From Sorangium aterium (GTDB taxonomy: Bacteria; Myxococcota_A; Polyangia; Polyangiales; Polyangiaceae), in assembly GCF_028368935.1 (NCBI RefSeq), contig NZ_JAQNDK010000003.1, positions 1,116,001-1,180,000 on the forward strand: a DNA stretch of 64,000 nt, read 5' to 3'. Below, one piece after another: positions 1 to 8,491 of the stretch. The position numbers and the translations under genes were made by a program. The notes under the pieces were generated by a model. The model ran no database searches. It was not told the DNA's origin and was given only the letters and a program-made list of their open reading frames with translations. How positions within the stretch are numbered: the first letter of the stretch is position 1; the number at the start of each line of letters is the position of its first letter.

Positions 1-1
1 C

Positions 2-121
2 GCCATGTCGGAGCCGTTCCTGATTCGTGCAATCCGACCGTACGAGCTCACTGACAGAACTGGCCCTATGCGATCAGGCAGGTCTTCCACGCCCGAAACG
101 CCTGGGATCACCGCGACGTAG
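2..121 (+). other. Open frame running in from the window edge, unidentified
   Basis: A frame open from the first bases ends at TAG 119-121 and would encode about 39 residues. It could be the 3' end of a gene that starts before the window, but it shows no recognisable motif and may be chance. The bases from 122 to the end of the next gene at 190 hold nothing I recognise. Confidence 0.15.
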
Positions 122-189
122 CACCAGGCGGAAGGCATCCTACCGTAGAGCTGTGCGCTAGTGGCTTCGGGCTCCCTGGCGGTTCTTTT

Positions 190-1188
190 TTACGGGATCT
201 CGCGAGGCCGTCGGCCATCTCGACGTGGGGCCCCGGCAGGAACGCGGCCAGCGCCTCCTCGCCGCTCGCGTCCACCGGAACCATGGATGCTCCACCACGC
301 GCCGGCGAGCACGACGCACACGCCGACCATCTCCAGGCCCGAGGGACGCTCGCTCGTCAGCAGGATGGCCAGAAAGAGCGCTCCTACCGTTTCACCTGGG
401 GATACCAGCGCGATCAACGAGGGCTTCACGTGGGGGGTCGCCCACTGCACGATCGTGTGCCCGCCGAGGGTCGGGACAAGACCGAGTCCCAGAATGGCGA
501 GCGCCGCCCCGCCGGACAGATGGAAGCTCGCGCCCCGAAAGAAGGCCGCGACGCCCAGCAGGATGGCCGCGGCGAAGAAGACGATCGCGCCGAGCGCGCT
601 CGGCCGCTCGACATGGCCGTTCGCCCGCACCGCGGCGAGGTAAAAACCCCAGAGAAAGACGGACACGAGCACCAGCAAGTCCCCCGATACGCGGTGATCG
701 CCCGTGCCGCCGCCGCCCATGACCAGCAGGGTCAGGGTCCCCGCGACCGCGACGCCGAGCCCAACCCACTCGTGCCGCTTGGGCGTGCACGACGACAGCA
801 GCCACGCAGTCAGGACCACGCCGAACGGCTCGAGCGACACCAGCGTCACAGCTGCGGCGATGGACGTCTTCGCCAGGCCCATCAGGAAAAAACCGAAATG
901 GGCCGCGAGCAAGAGCCCCGCCCCTGCCATGAGGGCGATCTGCCTCGCCGTTGCCCGCGTGAGGAGCCTAAGGACCTCCAGCGGGCTCGCGAGGAGCAGG
1001 ACTGCGGAGGCGATCGCGCACCTCGCCGCTGCGACGAGCACCGGATCCGTCGAGGAGGCGAGCCGGGCCAGCGGGGCCCCTGCGCCCAGGCAAAGCGAGG
1101 CCATGAGGATGAGCGCGACCCCTCGCGACCGTGTCCATGGCCGCCCGTCCGACGCCCGAGCAGCGCGTGACATTGGTTGCTCTTCCAT
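190..1188 (-). CDS. DMT superfamily (EamA) inner-membrane transporter
   Basis: This 332-residue protein has about ten hydrophobic segments arranged as two similar halves, the usual layout and length of EamA/RhaT-type drug/metabolite exporters. The small-residue-rich first helix (SLCLGAGAPLARL) and the motif SLEPFGVVLTAWLL at the end of the first half are typical of the family. The substrate cannot be read from sequence. The last 30 residues are Arg/Gly-rich and lie outside the fold. A second ATG five codons in is possible, but an AGGAAG element lies just upstream of the chosen ATG. It is transcribed away from the diiron-protein gene at 1609, so the two share a 420-bp intergenic region. Confidence 0.85.
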   Translation of the reverse strand: MEEQPMSRAARASDGRPWTRSRGVALILMASLCLGAGAPLARLASSTDPVLVAAARCAIASAVLLLASPLEVLRLLTRATARQIALMAGAGLLLAAHFGFFLMGLAKTSIAAAVTLVSLEPFGVVLTAWLLSSCTPKRHEWVGLGVAVAGTLTLLVMGGGGTGDHRVSGDLLVLVSVFLWGFYLAAVRANGHVERPSALGAIVFFAAAILLGVAAFFRGASFHLSGGAALAILGLGLVPTLGGHTIVQWATPHVKPSLIALVSPGETVGALFLAILLTSERPSGLEMVGVCVVLAGAWWSIHGSGGRERRGGAGRVPAGAPRRDGRRPREIP

Positions 1189-1504
1189 GTGCTTCCTGCC
1201 CGGTGCCCTGCAGCCCCTGTGCCGGTACGCGGGGTTTTATCGTCGCGACGAGGTCCGAAGTCCGTTCGCGCCTCAGCGCCCCGGCGATCCCATGAGGCCC
1301 ATTTGCATGAGCGCGCAAGGACTTGCGCGCAACACAGCGCCGAAAGCGAGCGGCTTGGGCCCTTGCGCGTCATGGATCGCAGCCCTGTGGTTTGCCCTCC
1401 CTCGGCGCCGCCCGTGGCGCGGTGGTTGCTATTGGATGTCGGAAAGAAGGAGGACGACGATGGACATCATCAAATAATCATCGCTCATCAAATGGTTCGT
1501 GACG

Positions 1505-1544
1505 GCGGAGGTACGGCGGGCGCTCGACGCCCGGGTACCTCCGC
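1505..1544. promoter_or_regulatory. Strong inverted repeat in the 1189-1608 intergenic leader
   Basis: A perfect 10-bp inverted repeat (GCGGAGGTAC ... GTACCTCCGC) closes an inner GC-rich stem, giving an almost continuous 40-nt hairpin about 65 bp before the gene at 1609. No T-run follows it, so it looks more like a leader element or operator than a terminator. The rest of the 420-bp gap is locally AT-rich after the hairpin, then carries a GGAGGG ribosome-binding site before ATG 1609. I see no other gene in the gap. Confidence 0.5.
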
Positions 1545-1608
1545 GTTCTGCGACGACACGCACAGAAATAATCAATAGATAGAAAGCCAGCAGCGGAGGG
1601 ACGATCCC

Positions 1609-2340
1609 ATGGCGATTCCAGGTGATTTCAAGCGCCGCGTCGAGGACGCGATGCGGCTCGAGGTGGACGCGTTTTTTCGTACGGTTCACTATGCGTCTCA
1701 CCTCGCCGAAGGCGAGGAGGCGCTCGATGAGGCGTACTATATCCGCCACCGGGTCGAGACCGTGCGGCGTATCCGCATGACGAGCCGCACGGACGCGCTC
1801 GCGCTCGCGGCGATGATCGGTGAGGATTACGACGCCGCCCGCGCGTGGGCGCGGTATACGGCGCAGGAGCTCAACCACGATCTCCTCTATCTACAGGACC
1901 TGCGGCGGCATGGCTTCACGGGCGAGCAGGTCATCGCGACGCCACCGCTGCCGGCGACCGTAGCGCTGCTCGACTATCTTGAGCGCGGCATCGCGCGCGT
2001 CGGGTCGCTCGCGGCCGTCGCCTACTCGCTGTTCGTCGAGTGGAACTCCGCCCAGTACTCGGCCAAGGTCGTCGCCAAGGCCGAGGCGCAGTTTTCCCCG
2101 AGCCACGTGAAGGGGTCCAAGGCCCACCTTACCATCGACGAGGACCAGGATCATTATGCGATGATGCTCGACGTCGCATGGCGGCTCACCGCGCGGCAGG
2201 GCGACGAGCGCCCCCTGTTCGGGCTGATCCACGATATCGCTGGCCTGCTATCGGAGTACTTCCGCGAGCTCCACGCGCAGACGGTCGGCCAGCAGGCGGA
2301 CAGATCCTGGCGGGCCTGCGACGAAGCGGTGGCGAGCTGA
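1609..2340 (+). CDS. Haem-oxygenase-like diiron protein (iron-containing redox enzyme family)
   Basis: The 243-residue, probably all-helical cytoplasmic protein carries the ligand pattern of haem-oxygenase-like diiron oxidases/oxygenases. Glu87 and His90 lie in QELNHDLLYLQD, Glu144 in LFVEWNS, and His173, Asp177/Asp181 and His182 in AHLTIDEDQDHY. Members of this family carry out oxidative N-oxygenation, decarboxylation or C-C cleavage on amino-acid or fatty-acid-like substrates. The TenA/PqqC fold is the alternative, but the second histidine cluster favours a metal site. No biosynthetic partner lies next to it, so the substrate is unknown. The ATG follows GGAGGG at good spacing. The family call is an inference from motif spacing. 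Confidence 0.6.
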   Translation: MAIPGDFKRRVEDAMRLEVDAFFRTVHYASHLAEGEEALDEAYYIRHRVETVRRIRMTSRTDALALAAMIGEDYDAARAWARYTAQELNHDLLYLQDLRRHGFTGEQVIATPPLPATVALLDYLERGIARVGSLAAVAYSLFVEWNSAQYSAKVVAKAEAQFSPSHVKGSKAHLTIDEDQDHYAMMLDVAWRLTARQGDERPLFGLIHDIAGLLSEYFRELHAQTVGQQADRSWRACDEAVAS

Positions 2341-2420
2341 CCAGCTGCGATGTCGGGAGCGCCGGAGGTTGCCGCAGGGATGGCGCTTCGTCACGCGGCG
2401 TGATCCTGCGCCCGATGCCC

Positions 2421-2540
2421 GCGCTGGGGACCGTGTGCTGCCGGCTCATCACCCGCCGCGGCGTCGATCTGACCCCGGCCGCCGAGCGGCTGGCGGCGCG
2501 GATCGTGGAGGTCGGCAAGAGCGCGGAGGCTGACGGCTCA
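2421..2540 (+). pseudogene. Possible LysR-type helix-turn-helix remnant
   Basis: Within the 2341-2677 gap one frame reads RRGVDLTPAAERLAARI. This resembles the second half of a LysR-family winged helix-turn-helix (pattern RG-V-LT-A-E-L). No start codon, recognition helix or effector domain accompanies it. A further short frame (AVKLARKEFALERSLE, near 2600-2650) looks protein-like but is unplaced. I read the gap as decayed coding sequence. This is weak evidence and could be chance. Confidence 0.25.
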
Positions 2541-2677
2541 GCGAGGCGCCCACCAGGTGGGGCGGTCGCCGAGGGGCGGGCCAGGGGCCGGCGGCGGAGG
2601 CCGTCAAGCTGGCCCGCAAGGAGTTCGCCCTGGAGCGGTCGCTAGAAAATCGCTCGCCTTGATGCGACGCTCACTTC

Positions 2678-5557
2678 ATGCAGAGACTCCATTGCCAGCT
2701 CCCTGTTCAGCTCAATCGTTCTCCCACAACATACCATCATGTGCTCGCCATCTCCCTCGTGACCCTCTTCGGGTTCCAGGGTGGATGCACGCCGTCTGGC
2801 GACGTGACCGGCGACCTGGATCTCGAGGTCCCGAGAGGCGCCCTCGACGGCCCCTCTCCGGGAGGGCTCCAGCCGCCCATCTCGTCGGAGAGCGGGTTGA
2901 TCGATCCGATCCTGAGCAAGAGCCCGGGGAACGAGCCCGCCGTGGCGTGCGGAGACGACGTCTGCCTCGTGGCCTGGCGTGACGACCGCGACAGGCGATC
3001 TCGGATCTACGGCGCCCGTGTCGCGCTCGACGGCACCGTCCTGGACCCCTTGGGCATTCCCCTCCTGGCGGCCGGATACCCCGCTGTCGCCGCCCAGGGG
3101 GACGGTTTCCTCGTCGTCGGCGTGGGCGCGGCGGAGGACGGCAGCGGCGCCCAGGTGCGCGGCGCGCGCGTCAGCGCTGCGGGCGCCGTGCTCGACCCGG
3201 GCGGCTTCGCGCTCTCGCCCTCGTCGCCGAGGATCTTCGGCGGCCCAGCGATCGCCTTTGACGGCACGAGCCACCTGGTCGCGTGGGTGCGCCGCAGCGG
3301 CGCGGGGATGTGCGACGGCGTGATCGAGGCGACGCGGGTCTCGACGGCGGGCGTCGCGCTCGACCCACCGGGGACGATCGCGCTGTCAACCACGGTCTGG
3401 GGCCATGTCCATCTCGCCTCGGGCGGCGCGAGCTCCTTGCTCGCCTGGGTCGAATGCCCAGGAGAGGGGCTGGCTCGGGTGCGCGGCGCGCGCGTCAGCC
3501 CCGAGGGCGCGCTGCTCGACGCCGCGGGGTTCGCGATCAGCCCCACGTACCCTTTCAACAATAACTCCTGGTTGCCCTCCGCGGCGCTTGCCTTTGACGG
3601 CACCAACTACGCGGTCGCCTGGCATCGCTGGGACGATGGCTCGCTGTCGCAGATCGAGGCCGCGCGGGTGACGCCGGCGGGCGCGGTGCTCGACCCGGGT
3701 GGGCTCACGGTCGCGACGCTGCCGCCGTACGTCTCGACCAACCGGCTCGCCGCGGCGTTCGATGGCGCCGCCACCGTGCTCGCCTGGGACACCTTCCCGA
3801 CGGACGACCCAGACTTCCCGACGGAGACCGCCCGAGTGAGCCCTGCGGGGGGCGTGATCACGCCTCCGGCACCGGCGTTGAGCACCGGTCTGAACATCGC
3901 CTTGGCCTCGAGCGAGGCGGGCGTGCTCGCCGCCTGGGTGAACCTCGGCGCGGGGACAACGCACGTGGCAGGCGCGCGGCTGAGCGCTCTGGGAGCGAGC
4001 CTCGACGGTCCGGCCGGATTCCCGATCTCCAGGCACGCAGACGAGCAGCGGGTGCGCGCGGCCGCGTCCGACGGCGAGAATTTGCTCGTGCTCTGGAGCG
4101 ACGATCGGGACGAGCTGAGCGGCAACCCCGGGCTCATCGCCGCGCGCGTCACGCCGACGGGCGCCGTGCTCGACCCCACCGGCATTCCGATCGCGAATGA
4201 GCCGGGCGGCATCGCGCGCGCGGTCTTCGACGGATCGAGCTTCCTCGCTGTGTGGTGGTCCCCCGACGCCAGCGCCCTCCGCGCGGCGCGCGTGAGCCCG
4301 AGCGGGGTCGTCCTCGACGCGAGGCCGTTCGATCTCCCCCTCTACTTCGAGGGGATCCCCTACGGCATGGCCGCGGCCTCGAATGGCGAGGGCACGCTCG
4401 TTGTCGCGCCTGACGAATCGCTTGGCACCGGCTTCCTGAGAGCGGTGCTGGTGGATCAGGCGGGCGCGGTCACCCTGCAGCCCGAGCCGCTCAGCTTCCC
4501 CTCGTTCAACCGCGTTTGGGTCGACGCCGTCGCCGGCGGGTCGGGCTATCTCGTCGTGTGGCACGACGGTTCGACGCTGTGGGGTCAGCGCCTCGATGGC
4601 GGAGCCGCGCCCATCGACGCCGCGCCGTTCATCGTTGCCGTCAACCCCGATAGCAGCTCCAGCCCTGAGAGCGCCATGCGAGGGCTGAGCGTCGGCTTCG
4701 ACGGCGGCGGCTTCCTGGTGGTGTGGGAGCAGGGCGCGTGGCTCCATGGCGCGCGCGTGAGCCCCGACGGCTCTATCCTGGATCCCGACGGTTTTCCCAT
4801 TGCGCCTGTCGACATCGGCGCTGCTTCCTGGCCCAACTGCGAGTGGTCCGCGGCGGGCCCCGGCTGCCCGGCGCTCGCGTTCGACGGAAAGCGCTTCGTC
4901 CTGGCCTGGAAGTCTCGCTCTGTTCCAGGCGACGACGGCTCCCTGGATCTCTTTGGCGCCGAGCTGAGCTCGGAAGGCGCTGTCCTGTCGAGCTTCCCGC
5001 TCTCCACGGAGCCAGGCGTCGAGGGGCCGGCCGTGCTCGCGTCCGCGGGCGACAGCAAGACCCTCCTTGCTTATACGCGTTTCCTTCCGGAGGCACCGTT
5101 CAGCGCCGGGCGCGCGCGGGTGCGCCTGCTCGACAGCTCCGGCAGCGGCGGCGGCGCTGGTGCAGGCGGCGAGGGCGGCGCTGGTGCAGGCGGCGAGGGC
5201 GGCGCTCGTGCGGGCGGCGAGGGCGGCGCTGGTGCGGGCGGCGGCGGTGCGGGTGGCGGCACTGGTGCGGGCGGCAGCGGCTCAGGTGGCGGCGCTACCT
5301 CGGGTAGCAGCAGCGCGGCAAGCAGCAGCTCGAGTAGCGGCGCTACCTCGGGTAGCAGCAGCGCGGTAAGCAGTAGCTCGGCAAGCAGCAGCTCGGGTAG
5401 CGGCGCTGGCGCGAGCAGCAGCGGCTCCGGTGGTGGCGGCTCATCAGGAGGCGGGTGCCAGATGGCGGCCGCGTCCTCCTTCACGACGCCGGCATTCCTT
5501 CTGGTGCTTGCCGGCTTGTTCCTCCAGCGCCGAAGACGCCCTCGTAGAGTGGGTTGA
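2678..5557 (+). CDS. Large repeat-rich surface protein with MYXO-CTERM-like tail
   Basis: The 959-residue protein starts with a hydrophobic export signal ending in a poor lipobox (QGGC, about residue 37). A long array of roughly 60-residue repeats follows, each of the form FDG..YLVAW ... ARVSPAGAVLDP; this alternation of short hydrophobic strands and loops suggests a beta-propeller or related all-beta fold. After about residue 825 comes a Gly/Ala stretch of GAGGEG units, then a Ser-rich linker. It ends in Gly-Gly-Gly-Cys, a hydrophobic helix (FLLVLAGLFLQ) and an arginine cluster, the layout of MYXO-CTERM sorting tails that are cleaved for surface anchoring. I see no catalytic motif, so a structural, adhesive or binding role is most likely. 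The start ATG lacks an obvious ribosome-binding site. Confidence 0.75.
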   Translation: MQRLHCQLPVQLNRSPTTYHHVLAISLVTLFGFQGGCTPSGDVTGDLDLEVPRGALDGPSPGGLQPPISSESGLIDPILSKSPGNEPAVACGDDVCLVAWRDDRDRRSRIYGARVALDGTVLDPLGIPLLAAGYPAVAAQGDGFLVVGVGAAEDGSGAQVRGARVSAAGAVLDPGGFALSPSSPRIFGGPAIAFDGTSHLVAWVRRSGAGMCDGVIEATRVSTAGVALDPPGTIALSTTVWGHVHLASGGASSLLAWVECPGEGLARVRGARVSPEGALLDAAGFAISPTYPFNNNSWLPSAALAFDGTNYAVAWHRWDDGSLSQIEAARVTPAGAVLDPGGLTVATLPPYVSTNRLAAAFDGAATVLAWDTFPTDDPDFPTETARVSPAGGVITPPAPALSTGLNIALASSEAGVLAAWVNLGAGTTHVAGARLSALGASLDGPAGFPISRHADEQRVRAAASDGENLLVLWSDDRDELSGNPGLIAARVTPTGAVLDPTGIPIANEPGGIARAVFDGSSFLAVWWSPDASALRAARVSPSGVVLDARPFDLPLYFEGIPYGMAAASNGEGTLVVAPDESLGTGFLRAVLVDQAGAVTLQPEPLSFPSFNRVWVDAVAGGSGYLVVWHDGSTLWGQRLDGGAAPIDAAPFIVAVNPDSSSSPESAMRGLSVGFDGGGFLVVWEQGAWLHGARVSPDGSILDPDGFPIAPVDIGAASWPNCEWSAAGPGCPALAFDGKRFVLAWKSRSVPGDDGSLDLFGAELSSEGAVLSSFPLSTEPGVEGPAVLASAGDSKTLLAYTRFLPEAPFSAGRARVRLLDSSGSGGGAGAGGEGGAGAGGEGGARAGGEGGAGAGGGGAGGGTGAGGSGSGGGATSGSSSAASSSSSSGATSGSSSAVSSSSASSSSGSGAGASSSGSGGGGSSGGGCQMAAASSFTTPAFLLVLAGLFLQRRRRPRRVG

Positions 5558-5632
5558 GTGCGTGTCCTGCTCTTCTGGATGAGTTCATTTTTCTTTTGAA
5601 GGATTCTGAGTACTCTCTCACCTCAAAGCCTG

Positions 5633-5885
5633 TGTTGCATAGGACACAGAAAGGGGCGCGTAGGAGGGGCGGTGGGCTTCGCAGGAGGGGCGGTGGGCTT
5701 CGCAGGAGGGGCGACACGGCCGCGCAGGAGGGGCGGTGGGCTGCGCAGGGGGGGCGACACGGCCGCGCAGGAGCCGCGCGATTGTGGCACAGGATACAAA
5801 AAGTGGCGCGCGGGAGGGGGGCGGGGCGGCGCAGGAGGGGCGACACGGCCGCGCAGGAGGGCGGCGGGGCGGCGCAGGATGCACG
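5633..5885. repeat. Degenerate GC-rich tandem repeats in the 5558-6049 gap
   Basis: The stretch is built from about 20-bp units of the type GCAGGAGGGGCGGTGGGCTTC and GCAGGAGGGGCGACACGGCC, repeated and mixed. A longer order is also visible: two related blocks each begin with a TGT-GCA-AGGA-ACA-AAA-GTGG-GCGCG-like segment, at about 5630 and 5783. All reading frames across it are low-complexity, so it is probably non-coding. The remaining bases up to 6049 hold nothing recognisable. Confidence 0.7.
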
Positions 5886-6049
5886 AGCGGCGCCCTGGTA
5901 ACACCTCTGACCGAGAGCTGCGGTGACACTTCCTTTGGGCTACGGCCCCATGCTCCGGGAGGACTGGAAACAGCGACCGGATCCTCGTCGACGCGACACG
6001 CTCACCGCACTTCCTCAGACCGCCAGGATCTAACCACGAGCCGCTCCCC

Positions 6050-6561
6050 GTGGTCGCAGTACACAGCAAGACCTACCGTGAGAGTCGCGTGCGGCAGTTC
6101 GAGAGCCGCGAGGAGCAGGAGCGGCTGGATCGCTGGATCATCGAGACCCAGGGCGACCGGCGGATGATCCGCGAGCAATACGGCGTCTCGCTGGCCGGCC
6201 TGGGGATCCTCGCGTTCGTCGCCCCGTGCTGCCGTTCTTCGCGCTGTACGCGCTCTTCCTCCCGGCGGCGGTGGTCGTCGGCGCCCTGCTACCGCTCGTG
6301 ATCTACCCGCTGTCGTCGCTCGTCCTCCACCCGTACATGCACATGCCGCGGGCCGAGGCCATGGCCCGCGCGTCCCGGCCGATGCGGTGGCTGCTCGGCA
6401 CGAGCTACGTGCGCTTTATCTCGCGGCACCACTACGTGCATCAGCGGTACATGCACTGCAATTACAACCTCCTCTGGCTCGGCGATCTGCTCGTCGGGCG
6501 GCACCGCCGGCCGAGCGACGAGGATCTCGCCGAGATGCGCGGCCAGGGGATGATCTGCTAA
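6050..6561 (+). pseudogene. Fatty-acid-hydroxylase-like membrane protein, frameshifted
   Basis: Two overlapping frames together encode one protein of about 170 residues. The first (GTG 6050 onward) gives a charged N-terminus and reads into FVAP. The second (from about 6226) continues with VLPFFALYALF, further membrane segments and a histidine cluster (HPYMHM, then SRHHYVHQRYMHCNYN). Such clusters resemble the metal-binding boxes of the fatty-acid hydroxylase/sterol-desaturase family, though this protein is shorter than usual. Adding one C to the CCCC run near 6224 restores a single frame, so this is either a recent mutation or a sequence error. It converges on the desaturase gene with a 4-bp overlap of stop codons, hinting at a shared lipid pathway. 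Confidence 0.6.
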
Positions 6562-7589
6562 TTCCGCGGGTCAGCGCTCCTGCCAGAAAAGCCGGTCGAT
6601 ACCTGGCCGTCGCTGGCGCCAACCTGGATCGACCGCCTCACGGCGCCATCATGGACGGCGCGGGAGCGCACGATGCGGGAATGCGGGCCCAGGGCTGGGT
6701 CCATGATGAAGTGCCACAGCACCCACGTCCACGAGCGGTGCGAGACCAGCGTGTCGTAGTGGCGCTTGGCGATGCGGTGCAGCGCGGGCAGGCGCCAGCC
6801 GGGCACGTTCATGAAGTCGTGGTGCTCGACGTGGTAACCCACGTTGAACGTCACGTGGTTGAGCGGCCCGTAGTAGCTGTAGGTCTCCTGGTCGGGCGCG
6901 TACACGTAGTGCTCGTGCACGAAGTGGGCGGCCACCGGGTGCAGGCTGTGGCCGATCAAGGTCGACAGCAGCAAGTAGGCGAAGCCGGGCGCGCCGAGCA
7001 GGCGCCACGAGAGCCACGCGGCGGGCAGCTGGATGGCCAGGTTGATCCACTCGTCGCGGCTCGGCGGCTTGGCGAAGCGCGCGGCGCGGCCCAGGTAGGC
7101 CACGAAGTAGAAGAACAGCCACAGGAACTTGCGCACGCGGCCGGTGCCGATCAGCCGCACCTCGAGCGAGCGCGGCAGATCGGTGTCCTCGCCGGCCACG
7201 CCGAGCAGCGCGTGGTGCGCGAGGTGGTAACGGCGGAAGCTCATCGCCGCCGGCAGCACCATCGGCAGGTTGGCGAACAGCGCCAGCAGCTTGTTCGAGC
7301 GCGCGCGGCGCGCGGCCAGATCGTGCGCCGCCTCGTGGATGGCCATCGCGCACCAGTGCGAGAGCACCGCGCCGAGCGTCGCCGCCGCCAGCGTGACCAC
7401 CCACCAGGGCGCGGCGAACACGCCGAGCGACCAGGCGACGGCGAACTGCGCGAGCACCACCGCCAGCGTGACCGCGATGGTGCGCCGGTCGTAGCCGAAC
7501 AGCGCGCGGATCTCGGGGTGCTCGCGCAGGATGCGGCGCCGGCGGGCGCGGTGCGGCTCGGCGCGCGTGACCCATTCGAAGGAACGCAT
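6558..7589 (-). CDS. Sphingolipid delta-4 desaturase-like (DES1/DEGS-type) membrane enzyme
   Basis: This 343-residue diiron membrane desaturase matches the dihydroceramide delta-4 desaturase family along its length. The N-terminus has the family's FEWV ... PH..RRR.IL..HPEI signature. The three histidine boxes are HEAAHD (His85/89), YHLAHH (His122/125/126) and YHVEHHDF (His254/257/258), and the downstream MNVPGWRLP and FIMDPALGPHSR segments are also family-typical. The eukaryotic third box is usually YHNEHHDFP; Val255 replaces Asn here. The family introduces the 4,5-trans double bond into dihydroceramide. A ceramide substrate is an inference, supported by the fact that sorangial myxobacteria make sphingolipids. 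About 35 extra C-terminal residues lie outside the fold. A TetR gene lies 76 bp upstream on the same strand. Confidence 0.8.
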   Translation of the reverse strand: MRSFEWVTRAEPHRARRRRILREHPEIRALFGYDRRTIAVTLAVVLAQFAVAWSLGVFAAPWWVVTLAAATLGAVLSHWCAMAIHEAAHDLAARRARSNKLLALFANLPMVLPAAMSFRRYHLAHHALLGVAGEDTDLPRSLEVRLIGTGRVRKFLWLFFYFVAYLGRAARFAKPPSRDEWINLAIQLPAAWLSWRLLGAPGFAYLLLSTLIGHSLHPVAAHFVHEHYVYAPDQETYSYYGPLNHVTFNVGYHVEHHDFMNVPGWRLPALHRIAKRHYDTLVSHRSWTWVLWHFIMDPALGPHSRIVRSRAVHDGAVRRSIQVGASDGQVSTGFSGRSADPRN

Positions 7590-7665
7590 GCGCCTCGATC
7601 TAGGCAGCGCGACCGGCGCCGCCCATTCGCATTCCCGGCGCCGCGCCCGCGCGCGCCGGCGGCCG

Positions 7666-8301
7666 TCAGTCGGGCCGTAAATAGCCGTACAAAAGCCGGG
7701 TGAGCTCGGCCTGCGCGGCCGGCGCGCGCAGCATGTCGCCCTCGCGGAAGGCCGCCATGCCCAAGGTGTTTCGCATTGCGTGGAACAGGAAGAAGCCGCC
7801 GAGCTGCGGATCCACCGCGCGGGTCTTGGGCCGGATGCGCACCAGGAGCTCGGCCAGCGCGGCCTCGGCCTCGCGATCGGCGTCGGCGATCAGATCGAAG
7901 TCGCCCACCCGCACGAACCACTTCATGAGCGCCCTCATCACGCGCGCGTGGGCCAGCTCGAGCTCGATCAGCCGGCCGGCCAGCCGGTGCAACGCCGCCT
8001 CCAGCGGGAGCGGCTCGACCTCGTCGAGCACCCGGCGGATCTCGGCGAAGCGTTTTTGCACGAAGCGGCGCAAGAGCGCCGCGACCAGCGCCTCGCGGTT
8101 GGGGAAGTACTGATACAGCGAGCCCACGCTGACGCCGGCGCGCTCGGCGATGTGCGTGGTCGATACACGGCCCTGCTTCGCCTCCTCTTCGCGCTCGATC
8201 AGCTGACCGGCGGCCTCGAGGATGGCGTCGACCGTGCTGCGCGAGCGCTCCTGGCGCGGATCCTTGCGCGGCTTCTGCGGCGACGTGCTCACGCCGCACA
8301 T
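7666..8301 (-). CDS. TetR/AcrR family transcriptional regulator
   Basis: The N-terminal helix-turn-helix is classic TetR: an arginine-rich start, TVDAILEAAGQLI, then AERAGVSVGSLYQYFPNREAL with the conserved YQYF-N-E. The C-terminal ligand domain is helical and divergent, as usual. I chose ATG 8301, 48 codons inside the longest open frame, because upstream codons are Arg/Ala-rich and unlike the family. The gene precedes the desaturase at 6558-7589 in the same direction with a 76-bp gap, so control of lipid modification is a reasonable guess; the ligand is unknown. Confidence 0.85.
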   Translation of the reverse strand: MCGVSTSPQKPRKDPRQERSRSTVDAILEAAGQLIEREEEAKQGRVSTTHIAERAGVSVGSLYQYFPNREALVAALLRRFVQKRFAEIRRVLDEVEPLPLEAALHRLAGRLIELELAHARVMRALMKWFVRVGDFDLIADADREAEAALAELLVRIRPKTRAVDPQLGGFFLFHAMRNTLGMAAFREGDMLRAPAAQAELTRLLYGYLRPD

Positions 8302-8491
8302 CCTCGCACGGCCGCCGCTGGCCGCGTGAGGCCGACGTGCCAACGCTCGCAGGCGCAAGCGGGGCGGCCGCCGGCCATGGGCGATTCTCGCGAACGCAAT
8401 TGGGCGAGGAGCGAGATTCCCTGTCGCCAGGGGCCTCGTGACCACTCACCTGTCCAGAGACGGCAGCGGGCTGTCCACGAACGGCAAGATA

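Noticed and set aside
5618-6069. Arg/Gly/Ala-rich open frames over the degenerate repeats
   Set aside because: They are low-complexity in every frame and have no ribosome-binding site.
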